A stretch of 32,472 bases of DNA from Gnetum montanum (Eukaryota > Streptophyta > Gnetopsida > Gnetales > Gnetaceae): positions 475,157 through 507,628 of the forward strand of contig MNCI01030164.1 in the NCBI GenBank assembly GCA_015680685.1, in the 5' to 3' direction. Below, piece by piece: positions 20,618-31,539 of this stretch. Both the position numbers and the translations under genes were made by a program. Every line of letters starts with the position of its first letter. The stretch's first letter is position 1. The notes under the pieces were generated by a model that was not told the origin of the DNA, did not search any database, and worked only from the letters and a program-made list of their open reading frames with translations.

Positions 20618-23377
20618 TATTGTTACAACTTCATGCAGGAGGCGGAAAGCATTCAGTAGTGCTTTCATTTTCTCCTTCTTACTCCTAGGATCATTCATCA
20701 TCCACATAGGTTTCCCAATGTGGGTTGGAACGGGCACATCCCAAGGACACAAGATTGTTGGAAATAGCTCCTTTGTATTGATGAACTAGGCAACAAACTA
20801 TTTTTGTTTAATGTCAAATGCCTTGACTGTGTTTTTTAGCTCCTAGTAGTCATTAATCCATCTAGCTAGGTTCTTAGCGATTAATCATTGGTCTCTGAAT
20901 TGTGCTTTGAGAACTTCAAGTTCAGCATTTGCAGTCTCAAGCTTCTACTTGGCGTCTTTGTGGTGCTTGAACTCTGCCTCATATAATAGATACGAGCTAG
21001 TCACTTGTTGTTCCAATTTTGACCACGGTCTTCTAGCAGTTAGCATTGCCAAGTTTGCATATCAGAGATTGGCCAACTCCATATACTTTGTCATCTCCTT
21101 GATCTACAATGCCTTTAAGAAACTCTCCACTTTGTTATAGGCGTCGATCCCATCAATGGTGGGTTGCCACATTTCTCTTCCTTGTTGGAGTTGCTGGAGG
21201 GCTTCATTCATCCTTGCCTTTGCCATTTGGATGTGTTTTTTATTAACTTCTTTTTGCAGACCAACTTGGTTCATGTAGTGATTCTTCACTTTCTCAAATT
21301 TGAGGGCCTCATTCTTCCAAGTAGCAATTTCAATGGCAGATTTTTGGCACAAGGCATGCACTTCCTCCATTAATAGACTTTAGTTCTTTGCTACTAATCT
21401 TCTTAGTTCAGTGTTCACCTTGGCAAGCTACTCCTACTATTGATGAAGGAATTCCTACATTTGATCCTTCTGAGCATCAACATTTTGTAGGTGATAGTTT
21501 TGTGTGGTTAGGGCTTCATTCTCCTGGTGCATCTGGTTCAAGTCCTTCTTAATTGAATACGTTTTAGCTTTAGCTATGGAATGTTTAAAGATGGCTGTTA
21601 TTGTCTCCTCCTCAACCTTCTGAAATCATTGTTGAAGCTATTTGAAAGCTTCATCTCTTATCATTGTTGGGCTAAGGATCGCAGGGCACACAAGTTAAGC
21701 ATGAAGTTCAGCAACCTGTGCAGCTAAGCATTGGTTTCTTTCTTGGGTCGATTTGAGTTGCCCCTCTATGATAATGCATTTGCCCCTTACGTTAAGTAGC
21801 TCCAATTAGGTCACAGTGATGTTTTTCAGAAGATCAAAGATGTTTGGAGTTGGTTGCCTAATTTTCACTAGTTATTGTAGCAACTTTTCATGTTGGGCTA
21901 TGTCTAACTTTCTGCTAACCATGCATATGGATGTTTACAAATCTTGAAGTGTAGATATGTTTGGTACAGATGTTGTGGGTGCATTCAATGCTTCTGCTAC
22001 ATGGTCAACCACCACTTCAGTCATTGTCTCTTACCCTTTATGCTGCATCACCAAGACAGTTGCCCCTTCATCTTTCTCCAACTACAGCAAGAAAGTGGAA
22101 GCATTCTCAGAGATTTTTGAGAATAAATGGTATTGTGATAATGACACCATCACCTCCTAAGCATTGGGATTTGACCTCAAAGGTAGTTATGTTTGTTGGG
22201 CAGAGAAGATTGGACCACCCCTCTCCATTTGACTAACTATTTGGGCCACCTCATTAAGGTGACTCATGGCTAGCCAGTACACAGATGGATCTACCCCACT
22301 CATTCCTACACATTTCTCTTGTTCGCTCAAGAGCTATTTTTAGATTTTGTGTAGATGCTTAATGGTTATGAGGGCCTCTGGTATTGTTTCCTAAGTGGGT
22401 GGTAATGATGGTTGCTCCTCTTCTTGGGTTGTTGCTAGCATTTTGTCTTTCATGATTTCTGACCATGAGGCCAAGGGAGCATGCCTGAGGGTATCATTAG
22501 AGTAGCGAATGATGCCTACCCTCTTACAAAGTTTTTGGATGAGGCATGGAAAGGACAAGGTCTTCCTTCCATGTTCATTCTCCTTGAAGCACTTCTCAAT
22601 CTCTAAGTAGATTAGCTATGGAAGGTTAATGGGAAATCTCCTACTTAGAGCAGCACATGCTCGGGTGGAGAAGGTAGTTACCTTACTTGGCCTCACCATT
22701 GGATTGAGGTGATAGGCTGCAATCTTGAAGTAAATTTGCTTCATTGGTGTGAGCGCACCATACTCCTTATGGTCAACCCTGTAGCATTGCTAGGCCCACT
22801 CCCTATTGGCCTCAGGATCACCTTTTGTGGATAATTCAGCCAGCTATGTTTTGGTATCAGGTAACCCAAGTGCCTGTGCAATAGCTTCTACCAAATAGAA
22901 CACTTGAATATCCTTAATTTTTACAATAGACCCTGTTCTTTTATTACTCCAAAAGAGATATGTCTCTCCCATGTACCACTCCCCACTAGAAGTGATGACT
23001 GGCCACATGGAAGAGGTTTGCAATTATGTCTTGACATCCTCAAGAGCTTTCTCCAAAAATGGCCCGAAGTTGATCTCTTGTAGAACTGATCTTTGGATCT
23101 TTTGAGACTTGATGATGTTTAGGTAGGCTTATGTCAAAGTGACCTCAAGCCTTGGCATAGGTCCAGGCACTTCTCCTCTTTGGGCTTGTTCTTTCGGCAC
23201 TTCTTTTGGAATCTGTCAGACAGATTCCACTTTGGGCTCCTCATGAAGAGGTCTCATTGCATGGGTTGCTTCTGGTAATTTTTGGCCTTGTTCTTGTTGG
23301 CCCCTTCCTACTTTAGGCTTCTTCTCCCATGGTTGCGAGGGTTCTCCTTCCTATGCACATGTCTGTTTGGGTGCCAT
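20613..23377 (-). pseudogene. ORF3 of the large retrotransposon: plant transposon-type domain plus long coiled coil
   Basis: From an ATG at 23377 (MAPKQTCA) one reading frame can be followed to 20613 and, across solo LTR D, to about 19647. I saw no frameshift, but about 30 in-frame TAG, TAA and TGA codons. An early part (about residues 110-300) contains FWSNKRTG, then YFKIAAYHLNPM and LSFPCLIQKLCKRVGI. This resembles the domain of plant ORFs annotated as putative plant transposon protein, or ATHILA ORF-1; the family match is from memory. The second half is rich in Glu, Lys, Gln and Leu in heptad-like order (for example 21370-21104), suggesting a long coiled coil, and the end is Pro/Gln-rich. 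Its place between integrase and 3' LTR matches the extra ORF of Athila elements. Function unknown; no membrane segment was seen. It is dead as an ordinary gene. Confidence 0.65.
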
Positions 23378-23835
23378 CTGTAATCATAATAAGACCATGG
23401 ATTAGCAATCATTGTGTAACCTTAAAGTAATTGGGAGATCTTTATGTCTTAAGGATGGTTACACTTTGGCTAAGTTATGATTATGGCTTATTTAATTACT
23501 TCAATTATCATTTCACTTATGTCTTATCATCAATAAATCATCCTGAAGGTTGTTGGAAGGGTTAACTCTTGAAAAAGTTGATGTTTATATGTTGTTAAGG
23601 TTATTAACCCTTTGGGAAAGTTAGAAATTTTTTTAAATTTTTTCATTAGAAACCTTAATGTTTATGGCCCCCATGATAAAGATCTTACCTTCAATAAGTG
23701 CAAGGTCAAAAAATGGAGTGATTTGGACAAACGGTTGGAAAGTTATGATCTTTGGAAGGTTTTGGGCTCTAAAAAATTACAAAAACTCCCCATGTGTTAT
23801 GAGAAAATGATAAAAAATTTCTAAGTGCTAGGTGG

Positions 23836-23882
23836 TATATATAGCATGTACACACTACGTTGATGAGGCCTCATCGACGTAG
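23836..23882 (-). promoter_or_regulatory. Possible internal promoter for ORF3
   Basis: On the minus strand a 28-bp near-perfect palindrome (23855-23882; half-site CTACGTTGATGAGG, one mismatch between arms) precedes a TATATATA box (23843-23836) by 11 bp. The ORF3 ATG lies 460 bp downstream. The palindrome is of the same GGCCTC-centred type as the U3 array of LTR C. Promoter function is inferred from this likeness. Confidence 0.45.
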
Positions 23883-24700
23883 CTATTGACCATCATTGAC
23901 TTCTATTGACTTTGGTCAAACTTTCAAAATACAAGGAATTTTTGGATGAAATTGGGGTCAAATGAAAGCTTAAAGGACCAAGAATAATATGAAAACATGA
24001 GAAGAGGGTATTGAAGCTCATAAATTTGGAACACTAGAGAAAAATTGATTTAGTGGATGAATGAAATGAAAGATTAAGGAGCACTGAGCAGAATACACAA
24101 TGGAAAATGCAAAAGATAGGATTGTAGTAATGTCAAAGGTAAGGAACCTTAACTAATTAAGTCAAAAGCTATGCAAGTGGGTCCTTCCCATAGCAGGCTC
24201 ATGCCCTTTTTGCTCTTGCATAACCTCAATGGAAGAGTTTGTGGGCCCCACAGTCAATTAATGGTCATGAGAAGTTAAGGACCAACCCAAAAGAATCTAC
24301 TCAAGAATCCCAACACATCAGACCAAGACATAGAGCATAACATAGAACCTAGTAGTGAGGTGAGTTATGGTAGCATGGATGGATGATAGAGAAGGTGTAA
24401 TGGAGTTTCAAATTACGGTCATAAGAAGCCCCTTGAGGAATTTGTGTTTAAAATGACCTAGGAAGTTCCATCCTTAGTCTAGACTAAAACTAGCTGCTTT
24501 CAGTGACTTTGCATTACCACTCAAAGATCAATCCATCCACTCAAGATGCAAGAGTGCTTCCACAAGACAACCACCATTCCATGAAGAGAAGAAAAGAGAA
24601 GTAGGAAGTAAGAGAGAGGGCCTTAGTTAGAGGGGACCCTCAGGCATAGGTGCATGTCATTTGAGTCCCATAACTAGTGCTTGTAGCCCTTTTCTTTGTC

Positions 24701-24850
24701 CAAGGGGTATGCTTTGAATTCCTATTGTTTTTTTTCTTTTTTTCTTTTTTTGAAATGGGAACCACACTATGTAAGGACTTATTCATGTTGAAGGGGTATG
24801 CTTTGAATTCCCATTGTTGTTTTTTTAAATGGAAATCACACCATGCAACA
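24701..24850. repeat. Imperfect tandem duplication
   Basis: AAGGGGTATGCTTTGAATTC occurs at 24702 and again at 24791. Each copy is followed by C-ATTGTT, a T-rich run, AAATGG and an ACCACAC- or ATCACAC-type end, so a unit of about 75 bp is repeated with a period of 89 bp. Confidence 0.75.
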
Positions 24851-25579
24851 ATGTTATTTGACTTCCTATTAGTGGTTGGTATGGAACGATAAAAAGTCTG
24901 TGAAAAAACACTCAAGTGCTCAAGCAAGTAGAAGAGCACAAAGAGTATTGAGTCCCTTTAAAGTCACATCCTTTACAAACCTTTGAATCCTTCCTAATTC
25001 CGGAACTACCAAAGTCATTGATTAATTAAAAGTTTCTTTAATGGAAGGGACCTCAAATTCCTAGAACAAGGAAAACCATAGAGTTTATTAGATGGGTGGA
25101 TGACATGGATTCACTTCTTATTCCATGAAAAATAAACCATGTCAAAGTCATTAGACATCAGAATTCAAAAATAGAAATTAGACATTGACAATCACACATT
25201 AAGCACAAACCATCATTAGTAAACAGTAACAGTGGCACTGTGTCCTATGACAATAAGGTAATTTTTTATTAGCAAAAATGAGCAAATATCACACTTGAAT
25301 AAAACAAAGCAAAGCAAAATATATAAGAAAGTATAAAATAATCAAGAAAGTTCAAAGGTACTAAAGATTGTGTAAAATTAGAAGAATGTGAAAAATCAAG
25401 AATTNAGTATAAAAACTAAGAAGCCAAACTGATAGTTAGCACGGATGACCATCTCCCCTATGATTGAGTTGGAAGAAGAAGATCTGAAAAATAGAACATA
25501 GTTATCCATCCTTTGAGGCGGTAGTTGCACTGGCTTGTCTTGGTTCTAGAAAAGACTTTACTTATTGGATGTTGACCAA

Positions 25580-26583
25580 CTACTTTTTATTTAGGCATTT
25601 AGGCTTGTAAATCAACATGTCCCCAGAGGGAAAGGTTTGATCAATTATATAAGGTCCCTCCCACAATGTTTGAAATTTTTCTTTTTGAGGTACATGTGTA
25701 GGGTTCCAATAGAGGACCTTATCTCTTGGTTGAAGTTGTACTTTCCTGATTCCTAGGTCATGATGTTACTTGTTGAATGCCTTGTTCACCTCATTCAAGG
25801 ATAGGATCACTAATCAATTTTCATCTAACATGTTTAGATTGATTAAGCTTTCTTTCTATGATTGACTTAGGTTAAGGTTTAGTTCATAGGTTGTTGAGAG
25901 TGTACAAAGCTTGGATTGAGTTGAAAGCATTGGAAGTTTTCCATACACTAACTCATAGGGAGAATAGTCAATAGGAAGCTTCCAAGTTAAACGATAAGCC
26001 CAAAGAGTGTTGCTAAGTTTTGTACTCCAATCCTTCCTATATTTGCTAATGGTTTGTATTAGTATTTTTGTAATCTCTTGGTTGGTTACCTCTACTTGAC
26101 CATTGGCTTGTGTTAGTGTTGTTAATTTATGTTCTACCCCCAAGTGTTGCATTAACTTTCTAAAGGTGACGCCTGTGAAATGAGTTCCATTGTCAAAAAT
26201 TAGTGAACGTGGCATCCCAAACCTATTTACGATAGGTTGTTGTATGAATTTGGCAGTAGTGGATGATGTACAATCAGTAACAACTACCACTTCTACTATA
26301 TTCCTTTTCGTTGGACATGGGTGTGATGGAATCCATGAATTCAACACCCCATATGTTGAAAGGTTCTAGTGGTTGAATCCACTATTGGAGACCTTCCATG
26401 CAAGCAGTCATCCCTTCATCTTGTTGACAATGTTCACAAGACTTAACAAACTAGTGGACATCCCCACAGATTATAGGCCAATAGTATCCTATCATCAATA
26501 TTTTTATGGTCATGTGTCTCTTTGCATAGTGGCCTCTACAAGGCCTTTCGTGAGAATCTTGGAGAATGCACAATTGATCTTCA
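25580..26583 (-). pseudogene. Integrase of the large Ty3/gypsy element
   Basis: Integrase inserts retroelement DNA into the host genome. All parts are visible on the minus strand. The N-terminal HHCC zinc region (26560-26421) ends CEHCQQ. The core has LIFDNGTHF and GQVEVTNQEI, and the C-terminal end has WEGPYIID (near 25660), the GPY motif. GQVEV and the following words fit the Athila/Tat group. Damage: the first catalytic Asp appears as Glu (GVEFMD, near 26341), the D-to-E spacing is 33 residues instead of 35, stops interrupt it, and the frame changes near 26570 and near 26310. The GPY part ends at a stop at 25582-25580. It lies directly downstream of RNase H, the normal Ty3/gypsy order. Confidence 0.9.
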
Positions 26584-28215
26584 TCAGGGACACCAACAAA
26601 TTAGACCATTGGCACACACCTTGTAGAGGTGTCCATTGATTTCCATGAAGTATTTGACTTGATGAAGAAATCGTTGCTTCTTTCCAAAATCCAAGTCTTG
26701 TGGCATCTCCTGAGTGAGAAGATATGTGAGGATGCCATTATACCATATAGTTTTTGCAAGTGTTTGTTCACTTATCACTTTTGTAAAGAGAAGTTCATTT
26801 GGAAATTGATCAAAGAGTGGGCTCTCCTCCCCTTTATTATCCCATCTTAGGTAAGAGAGGTGATTAGTGACCACATTCTCAGTCTCTTTTTGATATACCA
26901 TAGTGAGATCGAATTCCTGCAAGATCACCAGCCACCGTATGACATAAGGGCTCACTGTTGGCTTATTCATGAGGAAGTGGATTGCACTATGGTCCATATG
27001 CACAAATACTTTGTAATCAAGTACATAGTACCTAAACTTTTCTAGCATGTACACCACTGCCATTAGTTCTTTCTTTGTGATGGTGTAATTTAACTGTGCT
27101 CCCACAATGCTTCAACTCACGCAGTGGATGTATTATGGACATTTCTTATCGTCCATCTACGTAAGTACCACTCCCAAAGCATATTTAGATGCATTTATAA
27201 TGATATGAAAAGGTCTAAACTAGTCTGGTGCTCGTAGGATTGGTGTTTCTATGAGTTTCTCCTTTAATTGTTAGAATGCGTGTCCACATTCCTTGGTCTA
27301 GATGAAAGGTGCATCTTTCTTTGTAAGCTCTACCAACAATTTTGCAATCTTAGAAAAATTTTCTATAAATCGCCGATAGTAGCCAATGTGTCTAAGGAAT
27401 GACTAAACATATTTAATGGTCTCTAGTTAATATGTTATTCCTTGGATGACCCTTATTTTTTTTGGGTCTACCACAATCTATTTTTGTGAAATTTGGTGCC
27501 CTAACATAATGCACTCTTGGACCATGAGATGGCTCTTTTGCCAGTCGAGTCGTAGGTTTATCTCTACACATCTCTTCAGTACTTGCTCAAGTTGGTCCAA
27601 GGCTTTCTCAAAGGTAGCTCCATAGGTGGAAAAGTCATTCATGAAAACTTTAACGCCACTACTAATCTGCTGTTGAAAGATACTTAGGACCAAGCATTAA
27701 AATGTTGCAGAGGCATTGCATAGAGCAAATGACATCTTATAGTATGCAAAAGTTTCCTAGGGACTTGTGAATGTTGTCTTGGCCTAATATTTGAATGCAA
27801 TTTGGATTTGGTTATAGCCACTATAACCATCTAAGAAGCTATAATAACAATGCCTGGATATGGTGTTTAATACTTGATTCACAAATGGCAAAGGAAAGTG
27901 ATCTTTAAACATTGTCATAATCAATAGTTTGAAGTCGATGCACACCCACCATTTGCCATCCTTTTTCAGCATAATTATGAGTGGGCTAACCCACTCACTA
28001 TTTGTGATTGGATAGATGAACCCCACCTTGAGGAGTTGCTGTATTTCCTTTTTAACGATTTGCTTCAATTTGGTGTTCAGCCACCTTTGTGGCTGCCTTT
28101 TAGGCTTCATGGCTAGGTTGGTGTAGATGCAATGCTGGCATATCCTTGGATCAATTTTAGTTAGCTCAAGATATGACCAAGAAAATGCTGTTGACCATTT
28201 GTTCACCACTTTCAA
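26584..28215 (-). pseudogene. Reverse transcriptase and RNase H of the large element
   Basis: These copy element RNA to DNA and remove the RNA strand. One frame runs through both domains without a visible shift but with many stops. Reverse transcriptase words in order: SEWVSPLIIMLKKDGKWWVC, CIDFKLL, DHFPLPF, FLDGYSGYNQI (catalytic Asp at 27831-27829), then VFMNDFSTYG at the active-site turn, where FMDD is expected (Asn codon 27639-27637), and LGHQI. RNase H words: TKKELMAVV, HMDHSAIHFLM, IRWLVILQEFDL, ENVVTNHLS, where Asn replaces the last Asp. FLDGYSGYNQI and the FM-DFS form point to the Athila/Tat branch. Several stops stand where Gln or Trp is expected, consistent with C-to-T change on either strand. 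Confidence 0.93.
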
Positions 28216-28559
28216 AAACTTTTTTTTTGTTTAGGAGCAAGTTTGACATTAATTATGACTAGTTTACCATTCTTTAAAAATGCATACTCCATACCGATTG
28301 GTCAAGCTTTTAGTTCTAAGGGCTCATGCTTGAAGTGATCAGGGATTTTCAACTCTCCCCAATAGTTATCATCATCTTCATTAGAGTGTTGGAAATGAAC
28401 TTGTTCAATTTTGTTCATGCCTTCAACATATGCACATATGCATAGTGTGCTGCTATCTGAGTCAACTATCAGCCACTGGGTATCCTCTTGTTTTGTGGCT
28501 GCTGTATATAGACACCTTTGAATATTGATCTCTTGCAAACACTGATTACATACTTTAAT

Positions 28560-29060
28560 GTGTGTGCTTTTGATTGACTAAATATTTTGCACATAATTGC
28601 ACCCATTGTCACTATACACAATGCATGGAATATGCTTCTTCTCAATCTTGCCTAGCTCATTTTTCTTGGATATTTCTAAAGATAGGTCCCTTATGCTCAT
28701 TCGTGCATCAACCGTGCTTAACCAAGCTCTTCCCATGATGATAGGAAATTCACTTTTGTAGTTGTCCACCTTGATTATCGAGAAATTAGTAGGATAGGAT
28801 CATCCTCAAATTGTGGTCACAATGTCCTCAACTAATCCTAGAGGGACAGTAATTGACTAATCGACGGATGTTATCTTCTTAAGAGGTGATAGGTTCTAGG
28901 CCTTGTACATGTCATGGAAGATAAGATTAAATCTAGAACCAAAGTCAAGAAGAGCCTTACATGGCTCATGTCCAGCAATGTGTAGATAGATGAGTGAACT
29001 CCCTAGATCAAATCTTTTCATAGGAAGATTGCTAGCCTTGATTCAGTCAAAAACAGCATG
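28560..29060 (-). pseudogene. Aspartic protease region of the large element
   Basis: The retroviral-type protease cuts the Gag-Pol polyprotein. On the minus strand KALLDFGSRFNLIFHDM (28955-28905) matches the active-site region; plant Athila/Tat proteases often have D-L-G there, and this one has D-F-G. About 150 bp downstream FPIIMGRAWLSTVDARMSI (28756-28690) matches the conserved end of the domain. Both are in the same frame, different from that of reverse transcriptase, so a frame change lies between about 28300 and 28215. Stops are present between the two motifs. Confidence 0.75.
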
Positions 29061-30470
29061 AGTTAGCATTACAGTGTGGATCTTGGGTGGCACTTGGTTT
29101 GAAGAACACGTGGAGGTATTTGATGTAGAGGGTGAGGGTGCTGGAGATGTAGGATGATCAACTAGAGTAGGTTGTGAGGGTTGGAGAGGACTACTAGTTT
29201 AGAAGAAAGGTCTTTTTCTTAATCGATTGTCTAGATCACTTGGTTGAAAAATCGGTTGTGAGTGTACATCCCTTGTAGCATTTTGTTGTTGCAGCTATGA
29301 AGGTGGAGGTGTATGTGCAGAGGGATGTGGAAGATGATATGGTTATGGATATGGGTTTTCCCCTCAAGTGGATGGTGAATGTGTTTAGTGGTACTTTGGA
29401 GGGTAATAGTGATGTTGAAATGATGTATGATTTGCAGAACTTCTAGGGGAGATGGGTTGTTGAACATAGTACTCATGTGGATTTGGTTGCCTATAAGGGT
29501 ATTGCTGCCTTGGTGGTGGCATTCCCCACGATTAGGATTGGTACCACTGTTGGTATTGTTCATAAGGTTGTGGAGGAGTTCCACTTGGGTAGTAAGCTTG
29601 TTGCTGTTGGTGGAGCTACCTTGGATTGCCTTGAGGGTAAGGCAGTCATCTTGGAGCTTGCCTACGTGCTAGGTGAGGATTCAATGTGCAGACTCTTGTA
29701 AGTGTGACACTATAGGGCAACATCCCTTTGGATGTTCATATTGGCAGATGTCACATTCAGTTTCATCATTAGAGTTAGAATCCATAACTTTCTCTATTGC
29801 ATCAGCTTGGCCCTTACCTCTTTGGTAGGCACGTTCAGCTTCTTTTCATCTTCTATGATTATGATCACTATTTTGCTCTTTGGATTCTTCATCAATCTTC
29901 AAAGCGATTGAGACTTTTCATCCAAAGAGTTCCATAACTTGTCAACCTTGGCTGAAATGTTAGAAATAGATTTTTGGATGGGCAAGGTCTTTCTATTCAT
30001 CACTTCATCAAGTGGTGACTGCTACTCGTCACAAAATCAGACCTCTCATTTTTTGATGGAAGGGTTCCTATTATACTCTTCAGCACTTTCCCTTTTTCGT
30101 AGCTCACCTTCTTCTTTTGCTACTTGCTAAATTAGCCTCTGGATTTGATGAGCTCTCAATTTAGACATTCTTCATTGGGTATACACCCCAAGGATTTTTC
30201 TTGTTTCTGCTCTGAGCCCATCTATGATGTGGCAAAGTTGTTCCCTTTGAGAATAACCATGGTTGGGGCATTAGTGTAGGAGTGAATAGTATCTATCCAT
30301 GGTAGCATCCAAGGGTTTGTGTGCTCCCTATTTCTAGCCTTGGATTTTCCTTTTCAGGTTAGATACTCTAGAGTATGTCCGATATTTGTCATTGAATAGT
30401 TCTAACATAGGACTCCATTTGTAGATAGATTCTAGCTCTAAGGATTGGTACCAACTTTCAGCTTCCTTGA
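29061..30470 (-). pseudogene. Gag remnant of the large element, cut by the E-F insertion
   Basis: Gag forms the particle that packages element RNA. At 30470-30334 the minus strand reads EAESWYQSLELESIYKW and then LFNDKYRTYSRVSNLKRKIQ, the centre of a retrotransposon Gag domain. Further on, at about 29760-29710, CDICQYEHPKGCC is a zinc-knuckle-like motif with spacing CX2CX3HX4C, one residue shorter than the usual CX2CX4HX4C. A Gln/Pro/Tyr-rich part follows (29600-29230). The frame contains many stops and shifts. The N-terminal part is missing here because LTR E begins exactly at 30471; it should continue beyond the window. Confidence 0.75.
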
Positions 30471-31539
30471 TGATGAGTGGCGAAGTACCCCTACACTCAA
30501 CCATACCAAACGAGCGTAGCACGCACAATCTGGTTGAACTCCGCAGACTAAGTGCCTACATGCCCCATGGAACACTTGGGGTTAATCATTCGTTGTCTTC
30601 CCAGACTTGTAGTTGTCATGGTGTATGGTTAAGTAAGTCCGAGGTATATGATTTTTATATCTTTTATGTTTTTCTCCTATGCTATCGAGGTGAAGGGTTG
30701 AGAAACTAACTAACTCTAACTAATGACTAAGTCTAAATTATCTAGCGTCAGCATCTGTTCCAACTTACAGTACACACCTTGAACTGATGCAACTGCAACT
30801 ACCAAATGATAATTGTTGTTGGGATCACCACGCGTAACGCACGTGCTCGAAGTGGTCGTACTGAGGCACTTAACTAGGAGGAAAGGGTTGAGAGAATCTA
30901 TCTAGCCTAAGTGCAATGAGCAACCGATTCCTTAACTAACCATACACATCTGGGACTACCACTGGGATTACCAAGCATAGATCCTAGATATGCCACTGGG
31001 TTACCAGGTAGTCACACTAGATGCTTGTAATCAAGTCGTACTCATACCGCATGTGATGAGCAGCCGATTCCTTGACTATCCGTACACATCCTTAGATGCT
31101 CGTAATCAAGTCGTACTCATTCTGCATTCTAGGAGTTTAAGGGTGAGAGAGAAAATAATAAATAAAATCCTATTCCATGCATTTCAAGGTTTATCCAAGA
31201 AGCTTGTCTTTATTGCCATACACAACTTGTGTTCAGGTACAATATTGCTTGAATAAAGATCCGTTCACTTTAGGACTCCTACTATGGGCACATGGAAAAT
31301 ATTCTATCTCTAGAGTGATCAAACTACCAGAGCTTCCCTACTTCTAACTCAAGATGGGGAAACAAGGGAGAGCTGCCTCTTATTTATAGATATTATGACT
31401 CACCGCGATATTGTGTATGCGATATCGTAGGGGAAGATGTGATATTGCGTATGCGATATCGCAGGGGAAGATGCAATATTGCGTACGCGATATCACAAGG
31501 GATGTGATATCGCGATAGCCACGATATCGCATCTCATCG
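30471..31539 (-). mobile_element. LTR E, 3' LTR of the E-F element inserted in gag
   Basis: It starts TGATGAGTGG at 30471 and ends at a TCATCG that corresponds to the start of LTRs A, B and D. The TATA box (minus) is at 31381-31388 and the polyadenylation signal at 31209-31214. R-U5 contains the same internal duplication as LTR A (near 30916 and 31054). It interrupts the gag remnant. The flank CTTGA (30466-30470) should recur beyond LTR F if E and F belong to one insertion. Confidence 0.82.
31399..31535. repeat. Array of GATATC-centred palindromes in U3 of LTR E
   Basis: Four units with a period of about 34 bp, each made of two GCGATATCGC-like half-sites joined by GTATGC or GTACGC and followed by a spacer AGGGGAAGAT or AAGGGAT. 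The spacer repeats along with the palindrome, so the array grew by tandem duplication. Confidence 0.8.

Larger units (their letters stand above)
23378..25579. other. Non-coding spacer between integrase and ORF3
   Basis: No protein-like frame is seen on the minus strand. It contains the TATA/palindrome module at 23836-23882, a tandem duplication at 24701-24850, and a purine-rich plus-strand stretch at 24577-24617. An alternative reading is that part of it (from 23379, TG...) is a separate LTR, since TGGCACCC, a possible primer-binding start, follows two bases later on the minus strand. That match is weak and overlaps the ORF3 ATG. Confidence 0.45.

Noticed and set aside
19647-23377. Altered genetic code (TAG/TAA read as Gln) or stop-to-Gln RNA editing as explanation of ORF3
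   Set aside because: TGA codons also occur, some stops in the pol region stand where Trp is expected, pol has frameshifts and lost catalytic residues, and H4 in the same window ends with TAA. Decay of a methylated element explains all of this.
23369-23379. Primer-binding site (TGGCACCC) of a separate element
   Set aside because: The match to a known tRNA end is short, it overlaps the ORF3 start, and no second LTR or target duplication was found to support it.
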